Positions 24,734-32,789 of a DNA stretch of 64,000 nucleotides are shown piece by piece; position 1 is the first letter of the stretch, and each line of letters starts with the position of its first letter. This DNA is from Anaerofustis butyriciformans (GTDB lineage Bacteria > Bacillota > Clostridia > Eubacteriales > Anaerofustaceae). The position numbers and the translations under genes were made by a program. The notes under the pieces were generated by a model. It was not told the DNA's origin and ran no database searches. It worked only from the letters and a program-made list of their open reading frames with translations. The DNA lies in contig NZ_JAYFFH010000008.1 in the NCBI RefSeq assembly GCF_036289385.1, positions 1-64,000 of the forward strand. Direction: 5' to 3'.

Positions 24734-26164
24734 ATGAAAAATTATACTATGGTAATAGGGCTTGAAATTCATTGTGAATTAGGTACAAAAAGTAAAATTT
24801 TCTGTTCTTGCCCAACAGAATTTGGTGCCGAAGAAAATGCTCATGTATGTGAAAGATGTATGGGGATGCCTGGAACTCTTCCCGTACTTAATAAAAAGGT
24901 TGTTGAATATGCTGTAAAAGCAGGTTTATCTTTAAACTGTAATATTCAAAACTTTTCAAAATTAGATAGAAAAAATTACTTTTATCCTGACCTTCCAAAA
25001 GCATATCAAATATCTCAATATGATGAACCTATTTGTCTTGGAGGATATCTTGATATAACTAAGGAAAGCGGAGAAAAGAAAAGAATAAATATAACAAGAA
25101 TTCATATTGAAGAAGATGCCGGAAAGCTTATTCATGAAGATTATCAAACATTGCTTGATAATAATAGATGTGGGGTTCCTTTAATTGAAATTGTAACAGA
25201 ACCTGATATCAGAACGGCGGAAGAAGCGTTATTATTTGCTGAAACAGTAAGAAACAATCTTTTAACTGTAGGAGTTTCTGACTGTAAAATGCAAGAAGGT
25301 TCTCTTCGTTTTGATGTAAACTTATCTGTTATGCCAGAAGGTTCAAGTGAGTTTGGTACAAGAACAGAAATGAAAAATCTTAACTCTTTTAGATCATTAA
25401 AAAGAGCTATAGAATATGAATATAAAAGACAAGTTAGAGCCGTTGAAAAAGGTGAAGAAATAGTACAAGAAACAAGGAAATGGGATGATGAAAAAGGAAA
25501 ATCATTCTCTATGAGAAGCAAAGAAGATGCTCATGATTATCGTTATTTCCCTGACCCTGACTTAGTTCCTATTATTTTAACAGATGAAGAAATTGCAGAA
25601 TATAAAGCTCAAATGCCTGAACTTCCTCAAGCAAAGAAAGAAAGATTTATGGAAGAATATTCTTTAAGTGAATATGATGCAAACTTCTTAGCAGGTTCAA
25701 GTGAAATAAGTAATTTCTTTGAAGAAGCAATAAAGGATACTAAAAACATTAAATCTGTTGCAAACTTCTTAATGGGAGATATTTCAGCATACTTAAATAG
25801 CAATGAATTAGAATTTGTTGATATTAAATTTACTCCGGCAAATCTTGCTAAACTTATAAACCTTGTTGATAAAGGAGATATAAACTTATCTACTGCTAAA
25901 AAAGTTTTAAATGAAATGTTTGAAAGCGGTAAAGATGCTGAAGTAATAGTTGAAGAAAAAGGCTTAAAACAAATGAACGATACAGGAGAAATCAAAGTTA
26001 TCGTTGAAAAAATTCTAAATGATAATCCTCAAGTTGTTGAAGACTTGAAAGGTGGAAAGAAAAAAGCTGCAGGTTTTGTGGTTGGTCAAGTTATGAGACA
26101 AACAAAAGGAAAAGCTAATCCTGGTATTGTAAATCAATTAATTAATGAAATTTTAGGATTATAA
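24734..26164 (+). CDS. gatB: Asp-tRNA(Asn)/Glu-tRNA(Gln) amidotransferase subunit B
   Basis: The 476-residue subunit phosphorylates the tRNA-bound carboxylate and transamidates it with ammonia from GatA. Recognisable features are GLEIHCEL at the N-terminus, zinc-binding cysteines in CSCPTEFG...HVCERCMGMPG, LDRKNYFYPDLPKAYQISQY as a conserved block, and a C-terminal YqeY-like tail. It starts 10 bases after gatA behind TAGGAGG. A bidirectional terminator follows. Confidence 0.95.
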   Translation: MKNYTMVIGLEIHCELGTKSKIFCSCPTEFGAEENAHVCERCMGMPGTLPVLNKKVVEYAVKAGLSLNCNIQNFSKLDRKNYFYPDLPKAYQISQYDEPICLGGYLDITKESGEKKRINITRIHIEEDAGKLIHEDYQTLLDNNRCGVPLIEIVTEPDIRTAEEALLFAETVRNNLLTVGVSDCKMQEGSLRFDVNLSVMPEGSSEFGTRTEMKNLNSFRSLKRAIEYEYKRQVRAVEKGEEIVQETRKWDDEKGKSFSMRSKEDAHDYRYFPDPDLVPIILTDEEIAEYKAQMPELPQAKKERFMEEYSLSEYDANFLAGSSEISNFFEEAIKDTKNIKSVANFLMGDISAYLNSNELEFVDIKFTPANLAKLINLVDKGDINLSTAKKVLNEMFESGKDAEVIVEEKGLKQMNDTGEIKVIVEKILNDNPQVVEDLKGGKKKAAGFVVGQVMRQTKGKANPGIVNQLINEILGL

Positions 26165-26190
26165 AAAAGAGAGCTTTGCTCTCTTTTTTT
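26163..26190. terminator. Bidirectional terminator
   Basis: AAAAAAGAGAGC-TTT-GCTCTCTTTTTTT between convergent gatB and the SIS gene. Confidence 0.85.
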
Positions 26191-26782
26191 ATTTGTCTTT
26201 TAGCATTTCTCCAACGGCTCCGTAAGGATGGATTAATTTAAAATCTTTATCTGTTATATTATTTATTTTCATAACAGTTGCACCTATTATATCAAGAACT
26301 ATGCTTGTGCAGGTAGTTGATGATGTTGCAACCATTTCTTTGTCGTCAAGTTCTTTTAAAGAATCAAAAGTTATGCAAATATCTGAATTTTTAGCTAAAT
26401 AAGAATCCTTGTTTTCTGTTATTGCTATTATATATGCTCCAAGTTTTTTAGCTATTGGAATGGAATGCATAAGTTCTTTTGTATTGCCGCTTTTGGAAAT
26501 AGGTACAAATATATCATTCTCTCTTATTACTCCATATTCTCCGTGAAGTCCATTCATTACGTTTATTGCAATTGAAGGAATATATAAAAAATTATATATA
26601 TTTGCTGCCCTAAATGCTGCTGTACTGGAAGATCCGCATCCTGCAAATATGATATTCCCCTTACAATTTGCAATTTTATTACTTGCTTTTTCAACTATTT
26701 CAAAATTTAAACTTTTTTCTAAATTGTTAACTGCATCGACTTCTCTTTTTAATAATTCTTTTATAGTATTTATATTATTCAT
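26189..26782 (-). CDS. SIS-domain sugar-phosphate isomerase-like protein
   Basis: The 197-residue protein is a single SIS domain: IIFAGCGSSSTAA (about residues 44-56) and VPISKSGNTKEL (about 93-104) form the phosphosugar site. The C-terminal HPYGAVGEML resembles the HPGGA signature of arabinose-5-phosphate isomerases (KdsD/GutQ), but CBS domains are absent. No KDO pathway is expected in a Gram-positive. Start ATG 26782 follows AAGGAGGTTATC. It is divergent from a zinc alcohol dehydrogenase, suggesting a shared sugar or polyol pathway (inference). Confidence 0.82.
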   Translation of the reverse strand: MNNINTIKELLKREVDAVNNLEKSLNFEIVEKASNKIANCKGNIIFAGCGSSSTAAFRAANIYNFLYIPSIAINVMNGLHGEYGVIRENDIFVPISKSGNTKELMHSIPIAKKLGAYIIAITENKDSYLAKNSDICITFDSLKELDDKEMVATSSTTCTSIVLDIIGATVMKINNITDKDFKLIHPYGAVGEMLKDK

Positions 26783-26949
26783 AAAGATAACCTCCTTATG
26801 TTTTATTTTATCATTATCTTTATTTATTTAAAAGGTTTTTATGCTTTATTTAGTAAAAATATTCAAATATATTATTGAAAAAAAGATAATAATGTTTTAT
26901 AATATAATTGTAAATACATCGTTATGAATTTTTAAAGGAGATTTTAATT

Positions 26950-27996
26950 ATGAAAGCAGTTGTATTTAGAGGTCCGGAAGATTTTGGCCTAGAAGAAGTT
27001 GAAACACCGAAATGTCCAAAAGGAGGAGTTTTAATAAAAGTTGAAGCAGTAGGACTTTGTGGTTCTGATGTTAGAACTTTTAGTTCAGGACACTTTGCGG
27101 TTACACCTCCTTATATTTTAGGACATGAGGCAGCAGGAGTTATTTGTGAAAGTGATAACGAAAATTATCCTGTTGGAGAAAAAATTGTTATTAATCCACT
27201 TGTTGGATTATGTGGTACTTGTTATTTCTGTACACATGGACTAAAAAATCATTGTGAAAATAAAATAACACTTGGTACAAATTTACCTGGAGGATATGCA
27301 CAATATACAGCTTTACCAGAAGAATGTTGTACTGATGATACAATAGTTAAAATACCTAGTGATTTTAATGTTGATTTAATTCCTCTTGCAGAAACAACAT
27401 CAAGTGTTTATTCTGTACAAGAATTTGCAAGAGTAAAAGAAGGGGACGATGTTGTAATTATGGGCGCCGGTCCTCTTGGAAATCTACATAGTGCTATTGC
27501 AAAAGCAAGAGGAGCAAGAAAAGTAATTATTTCTGAACCAAATGAATCAAGACTTGAAATGGCTCATAGATTTAAAACTACGGATGTATTTAATAATCCA
27601 AATAAAGAAACTTTGGAAGATTGCGTAATGAGAGAAACAGACGGTCACGGAGCTGATGTTGTTATCGTTGCATGCCCTGTTGGATCTGCTCAAGAACAAG
27701 CAACTCATCTTGTTAAACCAAGAGGTACTGTAGTTCTATTTGGAGGTCTTCCAAAAGATAATTGTAAAGTTCTTTTCGACAGTAACTTAATTCATTATAA
27801 AGAACTTAATGTAGTAGGCGGATTTGCTTATGCTCCAGAAGTATTTGCAAAAGCTGTTGAATTAATCGTTAATAAGAAAATTGATGCTACACAATTTGTA
27901 ACTCATATTATGCCTTTAAAAGATATTAAAGAAGGTATTAAAGCAATTAAAACAGGGGAAGCAATAAAAGTAGTTTTGAAACCTTTTAATGAATAA
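26950..27996 (+). CDS. Zinc-dependent medium-chain alcohol/polyol dehydrogenase
   Basis: The 348-residue MDR protein has catalytic zinc ligands in GLCGSDVRTF (Cys about 37) and GHEAAGV (His about 59), and a structural zinc site with four cysteines (CGTCYFCTHGLKNHC, about residues 92-106). The nucleotide site is GAGPLGNLHSA. This is the sorbitol/threonine dehydrogenase branch, likely oxidising a polyol or sugar alcohol with NAD(P). The substrate is unknown. Start ATG 26950 follows AAAGGAG. It is divergent from the SIS gene, with a strong terminator downstream. Confidence 0.85.
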   Translation: MKAVVFRGPEDFGLEEVETPKCPKGGVLIKVEAVGLCGSDVRTFSSGHFAVTPPYILGHEAAGVICESDNENYPVGEKIVINPLVGLCGTCYFCTHGLKNHCENKITLGTNLPGGYAQYTALPEECCTDDTIVKIPSDFNVDLIPLAETTSSVYSVQEFARVKEGDDVVIMGAGPLGNLHSAIAKARGARKVIISEPNESRLEMAHRFKTTDVFNNPNKETLEDCVMRETDGHGADVVIVACPVGSAQEQATHLVKPRGTVVLFGGLPKDNCKVLFDSNLIHYKELNVVGGFAYAPEVFAKAVELIVNKKIDATQFVTHIMPLKDIKEGIKAIKTGEAIKVVLKPFNE

Positions 27997-28009
27997 AATT
28001 AATTAAAAA

Positions 28010-28041
28010 TAAAAAAGATTGTTTTCGGACAATCTTTTTTT
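28010..28041 (+). terminator. Terminator after the alcohol dehydrogenase
   Basis: AAAAAAGATTGT-TTTCGG-ACAATCTTTTTTT. Confidence 0.85.
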
Positions 28042-28059
28042 ATTACAAAAAAAGTAATA

Positions 28060-28088
28060 TTGACATATAATAAAATATGTAGTAAAAT
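28060..28088 (+). promoter_or_regulatory. Promoter of the cation exporter
   Basis: TTGACA, 17-base spacer, TAAAAT, about 15 bases before the riboswitch. Confidence 0.65.
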
Positions 28089-28102
28089 TCGACTAATAAA
28101 TT

Positions 28103-28181
28103 AATATCCTATTTAACAGGCGTAGTGCCGGGCTTTATGCAACAGTTTGATATATCTGTGGGTTTCATGGATATATTTTTT
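28103..28181 (+). ncRNA. NiCo (czcD) riboswitch with terminator
   Basis: The leader contains the conserved blocks of the Ni2+/Co2+ riboswitch in order: AACAGGC (28115-28121), GTGCCGGGC (28125-28133), GCAACAG (28139-28145) and CTGTGGG (28156-28162). A closing helix ATATCC/GGATAT (28104-28109 with 28169-28174) competes with a terminator stem GATATATC/GATATAT ending in a T run (28149-28181). Metal binding would stabilise the closing helix and permit read-through. The downstream gene is a cation diffusion facilitator, the typical partner. Confidence 0.85.
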
Positions 28182-28198
28182 ATTTGGAGGTTATCATC

Positions 28199-29083
28199 AT
28201 GAAAAACAATTTAACGGATAAGCAACTTGCAATGAAGGTATCTCTTTGGAGTATGATAGTAAATATATTTTTATCTATAATCAAGGTTGCAGTTGGATTC
28301 TTTGGGAAATCATCTGCCCTTATTTCTGACGGTATACACTCTCTTTCTGATGTGTTTAGTACTGTTGCTGTTATGATTGGGATAAATGCCTCAAGTAAAG
28401 AATCAGACACTGAACATAGATATGGACACGAAAGAATAGAATGTGTGGTTGGGATGTATTTATCGGCATTTCTAGCAGTCATAGGTTTTGGTATTGGGTA
28501 TGACGGAATAATAAAAATTATTAATCACAGTACAATAGCCGTTCCTTCAAGCATAGCTTTATATATAGCAGTTTTATCTGTGGTTGTAAAAGAAATGATG
28601 TTTAGAGTTACAATGCGAGCAGGAGAAAAAACAGGCTCTACTGCACTTAAAGCAGATGCTTGGCATCATAGGTCTGATGCTTTATCCTCAATAGGTAGTT
28701 TTGTCGGTATTTTGGGAGCAAGGTTAGGGTTTACAATACTTGACCCTATTGCATGTATTTTAATTTGTTTAATGATTTTTCAAGCTGCTTATGAAATAGG
28801 TAAGGATTGTGTAGATAAAGTGGTAGATAAGTCTTGTGATGAAGATATTGTTAAGGATATGGTTGAAGTTATAAAAAATATTGATGGGGTTTATTCAATA
28901 AAGGATATAAAAACGAGACTTTTCGGAAGTAAAAAATATGTTGATATTATAATTTATGTAGACGGAAAGTTATCAGTATATGACGGGCATGCAATAGCAA
29001 TGAATGTTCATGAAGCAATTGAAAAAGAATTTGAGGGAGTAAAGCATTGTATGGTGCATGTTGATCCTATTTTTATAAATTAA
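28199..29083 (+). CDS. Cation diffusion facilitator, probable Co/Ni (or Zn) exporter
   Basis: The 294-residue CDF protein has six predicted transmembrane helices and the metal-binding pairs SDGIHSLSDV (helix II, about residues 44-53) and ADAWHHRSDAL (helix V, about 155-165), both HxxxD-type. The C-terminal cytosolic domain has a ferredoxin-like fold. It exports divalent metals in exchange for protons. The NiCo riboswitch upstream points to cobalt and nickel. Start ATG 28199 is eight bases after GGAGG; a TTG upstream overlaps that site. Confidence 0.92.
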   Translation: MKNNLTDKQLAMKVSLWSMIVNIFLSIIKVAVGFFGKSSALISDGIHSLSDVFSTVAVMIGINASSKESDTEHRYGHERIECVVGMYLSAFLAVIGFGIGYDGIIKIINHSTIAVPSSIALYIAVLSVVVKEMMFRVTMRAGEKTGSTALKADAWHHRSDALSSIGSFVGILGARLGFTILDPIACILICLMIFQAAYEIGKDCVDKVVDKSCDEDIVKDMVEVIKNIDGVYSIKDIKTRLFGSKKYVDIIIYVDGKLSVYDGHAIAMNVHEAIEKEFEGVKHCMVHVDPIFIN

Positions 29084-29090
29084 AATTTTT

Positions 29091-29124
29091 AACTTTTGTA
29101 ATTTTTTAATTACAAAAGTTTTTT
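29091..29124 (+). terminator. Terminator after the cation exporter
   Basis: AACTTTTGTAATT pairs with AATTACAAAAGTT, then TTTT. Confidence 0.8.
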
Positions 29125-29167
29125 GTTCATTTATGTATAAAAAAAGTAAAAAAAACCTTTATTTCTC

Positions 29168-29352
29168 TTGATTTTTCTTCTTATTATGGTATACTTATGA
29201 TTGCTAAAGGCAAAAAAGCCTTTTTTTAATGTTGCAAATTTATTCTTGATAATGATGTGGACTCCATTATAGAGAGTGATTTGTATCGAAGTTTTATATT
29301 AAGTCCTGTAGATATAAAGCTTCACCAAGTAATACAGCGGAGGTTGTAAATA
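29168..29352 (+). promoter_or_regulatory. Promoter and leader of the rpmG-secE-nusG-rplK-rplA cluster
   Basis: TTGATT (29168), 16 bases, TATACT (29190-29195). Within 30 bases a GC-flanked hairpin AAAGGC/GCCTTTTTTT (29206-29227) would terminate the transcript. A second possible promoter, TTGATA-16-TATAGA (29246-29273), lies after it. The remainder before rpmG has no recognised RNA motif. Confidence 0.4.
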
Positions 29353-29502
29353 ATGAGAGTAAAAGTAACACTTGCATGTGAAGAGTGTAAACAAAGAAAC
29401 TATAATACAATGAAAAATAAAGACAATCCAAAAGAGAGATTAGAACTTAAAAAGTATTGTAGATTTTGCAAGAAACATACTAATCATAAGGAAACAAAAT
29501 AA
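29353..29502 (+). CDS. rpmG: 50S ribosomal protein L33
   Basis: The 49-residue protein (MRVKVTLACEECKQRNY ... KKYCRFCKKHTNHKETK) has two CxxC pairs, marking the zinc-binding form of L33. Start ATG 29353 follows GCGGAGGTTG. It is the first gene of the classical rpmG-secE-nusG order, with secE 11 bases downstream. Confidence 0.95.
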   Translation: MRVKVTLACEECKQRNYNTMKNKDNPKERLELKKYCRFCKKHTNHKETK

Positions 29503-29513
29503 GGAGTATGGTT

Positions 29514-29753
29514 ATGGCAAACAGTAAGAAAAATGCTAAAGCCACAAAGAAAAAAGAATTTTTTCTTTTAAGATGGATAAAAGGTATCTCTGAATTTTTT
29601 AGAGGGGTTAGTGTAGAACTAAAAAAAGTTACATGGCCAACTAAAGATGAACTTATAAAGCAAACAATTGTTGTAATTGTTATTTGCGGAATACTTACAA
29701 TATTTATTTGGGGTTTAGATACTGTTTTAGGATTATTAAGAGGTCTTTTGTAG
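29514..29753 (+). CDS. secE: Preprotein translocase subunit SecE
   Basis: The 79-residue protein has a single membrane segment near the C-terminus (IVVIVICGILTIFIWGLD) preceded by the conserved amphipathic stretch VELKKVTWPTKDEL. SecE clamps SecY in the translocon. ATG 29514 is chosen over ATG 29508 because AAGGAG at 29501-29506 is correctly spaced only for the second. It lies between rpmG and nusG as in most Firmicutes. Confidence 0.93.
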   Translation: MANSKKNAKATKKKEFFLLRWIKGISEFFRGVSVELKKVTWPTKDELIKQTIVVIVICGILTIFIWGLDTVLGLLRGLL

Positions 29754-29765
29754 TAGGTAAAAATT

Positions 29766-30317
29766 ATGAGTGAAAATGTTAAACAAATTGAAAGTGATAG
29801 CACTAAAGCACTTTGGTATGTAGCACATACTTATTCAGGATACGAAAACAAGGTTAAAGAAAATATCGAAGCCGCAGTTATTCGTAGGAATATGTCTGAT
29901 GTTATTGAAGAAGTTGTAGTGCCTATGCATAAAGTTGAAGAAACAAAAAACGGAGAAAGAAAAGTTGTTGAAAAGAAAGTATTTCCCGGATATGTTTTGG
30001 TAAAAATGTACATGACTGATGATGCTTGGTATATCGTAAGAAATACCAGAGGTGTAACAGGATTTGTTGGACCAGCGTCAAAACCAGTACCTTTAACGGA
30101 AGAAGAACTTAGAAATCTTGGCATAATTGAAAAAGAAACAGTGACGACAGACCTTAAGGTTGGAGATGAAATTGAAGTTTTATCCGGACCTTTTGAAAAT
30201 TATACCGGTATTATCGAAGAAGTAAATATCGATAAAGCAAAATTAAAAGTTAATATATCTATGTTTGGCAGAGAAACACCTGTTGAATTGGATTTTGAAC
30301 AAGTAAGAAAATTTTAA
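29766..30317 (+). CDS. nusG: Transcription termination/antitermination factor NusG
   Basis: The 183-residue protein has an NGN domain (WYVAHTYSGYENKVKENIE, about residues 17-35; VFPGYVLVKMYM) and a C-terminal KOW domain (VGDEIEVLSGPFENYTG, about 131-147). It binds RNA polymerase, modulates pausing and couples to ribosomes. Start ATG 29766 is 12 bases after secE, with rplK 27 bases downstream, the conserved order. Confidence 0.96.
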   Translation: MSENVKQIESDSTKALWYVAHTYSGYENKVKENIEAAVIRRNMSDVIEEVVVPMHKVEETKNGERKVVEKKVFPGYVLVKMYMTDDAWYIVRNTRGVTGFVGPASKPVPLTEEELRNLGIIEKETVTTDLKVGDEIEVLSGPFENYTGIIEEVNIDKAKLKVNISMFGRETPVELDFEQVRKF

Positions 30318-30343
30318 TTGAAAGAAAAGTAGGAGAATAAAAA

Positions 30344-30769
30344 ATGGCAAAGAAAATTGTTGGAATGATAAAATTACAAATTCCTGCTGGAAAAGCTACA
30401 CCAGCACCACCAGTTGGTCCTGCACTTGGTCAACATGGTGTAAATATCATGGACTTTTGTAAAGCATTTAACGCAAAAACAGAATCACAAGCCGGTCTTA
30501 TAATTCCGGTTGTAATCAGTGTATATCAAGACCGTTCATATACATTTATTACAAAAACTCCACCAGCTCCAGTATTAATTAAAAGAGCTATCAACCTACA
30601 AAAAGGTAGTGGAGAACCTAACAAAAACAAAGTAGGTAAAATTACTAAAGATCAAATTAAAGAAATTGCTGAAATGAAAATGCCTGACTTAAATGCTGCT
30701 AATATCGATACTGCTATGAGCATGATCGAAGGTACAGCAAGAAGTATGGGTATTACTGTAGAAGAATAA
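30344..30769 (+). CDS. rplK: 50S ribosomal protein L11
   Basis: The 141-residue protein has the usual length and motifs: IKLQIPAGKATPAPPVGPAL at the N-terminus, the proline-rich RNA-binding region, and LNAANIDTAMSMIEGTARSM at the C-terminus. It forms the GTPase-associated centre with 23S rRNA. Start ATG 30344 follows GTAGGAG. rplA follows after an 80-base gap with a small palindrome (AATAAC/GTTATT). Confidence 0.97.
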   Translation: MAKKIVGMIKLQIPAGKATPAPPVGPALGQHGVNIMDFCKAFNAKTESQAGLIIPVVISVYQDRSYTFITKTPPAPVLIKRAINLQKGSGEPNKNKVGKITKDQIKEIAEMKMPDLNAANIDTAMSMIEGTARSMGITVEE

Positions 30770-30849
30770 TAACTGGTTATTTATCTCGTATATATGTGGG
30801 AGAGGTAAATAAGTATTTAAATTGTAACCACACAGGAGGATATATATTA

Positions 30850-31539
30850 ATGAAAAAAGGTAAAAATTATCTTGCAAAAAAAGAAATGATTGAACAAGGT
30901 AAATTATATGATGTAAATGAAGCTGTAGCATTAGTTAAAAAAATGGCAACAGCTAAATTTGATGAAACAATTGAACTTCATGTTAAACTTGGTGTTGACT
31001 CAAGACATGCTGACCAACAAGTTCGTGGTGCTATTGTTCTTCCTCACGGAACAGGAAAAACAGTTAGAGTTTTAGTATTTGCTAAAGGTGAAAAAGCTGA
31101 AGCTGCTAAAGCTGCTGGTGCTGATTATGTTGGAGCAGAAGAATATTTGGACAAAATTCAAAAAGAAGGCTGGTTCGAATTTGATGCAGTTGTAGCTACA
31201 CCTGATATGATGGGTGTTGTTGGTAGATTAGGTAGAGTTCTTGGACCTAAAGGTTTAATGCCTAACCCAAAATCTGGAACTGTTACATTTGATGTTGATA
31301 AAGCTGTAAATGAAATTAAAGCAGGTAAAGTTGAATACAGACTTGATAAATCAAACATTATTCACGTTGCTATTGGTAAAGCAAGCTTTGGTGAAGAACA
31401 AATCGAAGAAAACTTCAATGTTTTAATCGATGCTATCAAGAAAGCAAAACCTGCTGCAGCAAAAGGACAATATTTCAGAAGTGTTACTTTATCAAGCACA
31501 ATGTCTCCTGGAGTAAAACTTTCTGTTGCAAAATTCTAA
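30850..31539 (+). CDS. rplA: 50S ribosomal protein L1
   Basis: The 229-residue protein has the L1 signature (GRLGRVLGPKGLMPNPKSGT, about residues 122-141) and the N-terminal AVALVKKMATAKFDETIELH. It forms the L1 stalk near the E site and can repress its own operon in many bacteria. Start ATG 30850 lies ten bases after AGGAGG; an in-frame ATG at 30796 has no comparable site and would make the protein longer than usual. Confidence 0.96.
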   Translation: MKKGKNYLAKKEMIEQGKLYDVNEAVALVKKMATAKFDETIELHVKLGVDSRHADQQVRGAIVLPHGTGKTVRVLVFAKGEKAEAAKAAGADYVGAEEYLDKIQKEGWFEFDAVVATPDMMGVVGRLGRVLGPKGLMPNPKSGTVTFDVDKAVNEIKAGKVEYRLDKSNIIHVAIGKASFGEEQIEENFNVLIDAIKKAKPAAAKGQYFRSVTLSSTMSPGVKLSVAKF

Positions 31540-31595
31540 TTAATATAGTATAATATATTAGCTAAAAATTGAATATTAATTATTCACGATAATTA

Positions 31596-31718
31596 AAGGG
31601 TTTTAACCTTTTAATATATACCGCAGACAGCAGGGGGATATAATCCGTAACAATCCTGCCGAGGTTAAGAAGTGGAGTTATCAAATACTCTTTCTTAACT
31701 TGCGGAAAGAGTATTTTT
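31596..31718 (+). ncRNA. Ribosomal L10 leader with attenuator
   Basis: The leader before rplJ has the L10-leader fold: CCGCA/TGCGG closing pair (31621-31625 with 31701-31705), inner CAGCAGG/CCTGCCG, and GTTAAG/CTTAAC arms. A terminator stem AATACTCTTTC/GAAAGAGTATT with T run (31684-31718) overlaps the 3' closing arm, so the two folds exclude each other. Binding of L10(L12)4 would control read-through into rplJ-rplL. Confidence 0.85.
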
Positions 31719-31738
31719 TATGAATAGGAGGAAATGTC

Positions 31739-32260
31739 GTGTCATCAGAAGCTATTTTAGAAAGCAAAAAAGCCATTGTTGCCGAAATAGTTGAAAAAAT
31801 GAAAAATGCAGAAGCTTTCGTTTTAGTAGATTATAAAGGTATTAATGTTGAACAAGATACTGCATTCAGAGCAAAAGCAAGAGAATTAAACGTAGATTAC
31901 AAAATTTACAAAAATACATTCCTTAGATTTGCTGCAAAAGAATGTGGATATGATGAACTTGTTGACGTATTAAAAGGAAGTACAGCAGTTGCTTTTTGTG
32001 ACGAAGATGTTGTTGCACCAGCAAAAGTTGTTAGCGAATTTGCTAAAGACAATGCTTTAGAATGCTTAACAATTAAAGGCGGTGTGATCGAAGGTAGTGT
32101 AGCTAAATTAGAAGAATTACAAAAAATCGCAACATTACCATCAAGAGAAGCATTACTTGCAAAAATGCTTGGAAGCTTACAAGCTCCAATTTCAAACTTT
32201 GCATGTGTTATCAATGCTATCAAAGAAAAAATGGAAGAAGACGAACAAGCAAGCGCTTAG
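31739..32260 (+). CDS. rplJ: 50S ribosomal protein L10
   Basis: The 173-residue protein shows KKAIVAEIVEKMKNAEAFVL near the N-terminus, VDYKGINVEQDTAFRAKARE, and a C-terminal helix (SNFACVINAIKEKMEEDEQA) that binds L7/L12 dimers. The start is GTG 31739, eight bases after AGGAGG; no ATG fits. It is controlled by the L10 leader upstream and co-transcribed with rplL, 47 bases downstream. Confidence 0.96.
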   Translation: MSSEAILESKKAIVAEIVEKMKNAEAFVLVDYKGINVEQDTAFRAKARELNVDYKIYKNTFLRFAAKECGYDELVDVLKGSTAVAFCDEDVVAPAKVVSEFAKDNALECLTIKGGVIEGSVAKLEELQKIATLPSREALLAKMLGSLQAPISNFACVINAIKEKMEEDEQASA

Positions 32261-32307
32261 TTTTGTCTAGCTAAAGAAATAAGAAAAATAAATAGGAGAA
32301 AATTAAA

Positions 32308-32682
32308 ATGAGTGAAAAATTTGATAAAATTATTGAAGAAGTAAAATCTATGTCAGTTTTAGAACTATCTGAATTAGTTAGTGCTTTAGAAGAAGAATTT
32401 GGTGTAAGTGCTGCTGCTGCACAAGTAGTAGTTGCTGGTGATGCTGGTGCTGCTGGTGGTGCTGCAGAACAAACAGAATTTGATGTAATCTTAACAGCTG
32501 CTGGTGATTCTAAACTTAAAGTTGTTAAAGCTGTTAGAGAAGTAACAGGTTTAGGACTTAAAGAAGCTAAAGAAATCGTTGATAACGCTCCAAAAGCTAT
32601 CAAAGAAGGCGCTAGCAAAGAAGAAGCTGAAGAAATCAAAGCTAAAATCGAAGAAGTTGGCGGACAAATCGAACTTAAATAG
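32308..32682 (+). CDS. rplL: 50S ribosomal protein L7/L12
   Basis: The 124-residue acidic stalk protein has an N-terminal dimerisation domain, an Ala/Gly-rich hinge (SAAAAQVVVAGDAGAAGGAA) and the conserved C-terminal factor-binding domain (KLKVVKAVREVTGLGLKEAK). It recruits translational GTPases. Start ATG 32308 follows AGGAGAAAA. A strong terminator ends the rplJ-rplL unit. Confidence 0.97.
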   Translation: MSEKFDKIIEEVKSMSVLELSELVSALEEEFGVSAAAAQVVVAGDAGAAGGAAEQTEFDVILTAAGDSKLKVVKAVREVTGLGLKEAKEIVDNAPKAIKEGASKEEAEEIKAKIEEVGGQIELK

Positions 32683-32697
32683 TTTAGATTATAATTT

Positions 32698-32727
32698 TAA
32701 AAGACCACAATTATGTGGTCTTTTTTT
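32698..32727 (+). terminator. Terminator after rplL
   Basis: AAAAGACCACA-ATTA-TGTGGTCTTTTTTT. Confidence 0.9.
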
Positions 32728-32751
32728 GTTTTATATAACTGATGATAATAA

Positions 32752-32777
32752 AAAAGACGGAATTAAATCCGTCTTAT
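32752..32777 (-). terminator. Terminator of the asd-dap operon
   Basis: On the minus strand AAGACGGA and TCCGTCTT form a stem followed by TTTTT, 15 bases after the dapH stop. Confidence 0.8.
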
Positions 32778-32789
32778 ATTTTTAAGTTA

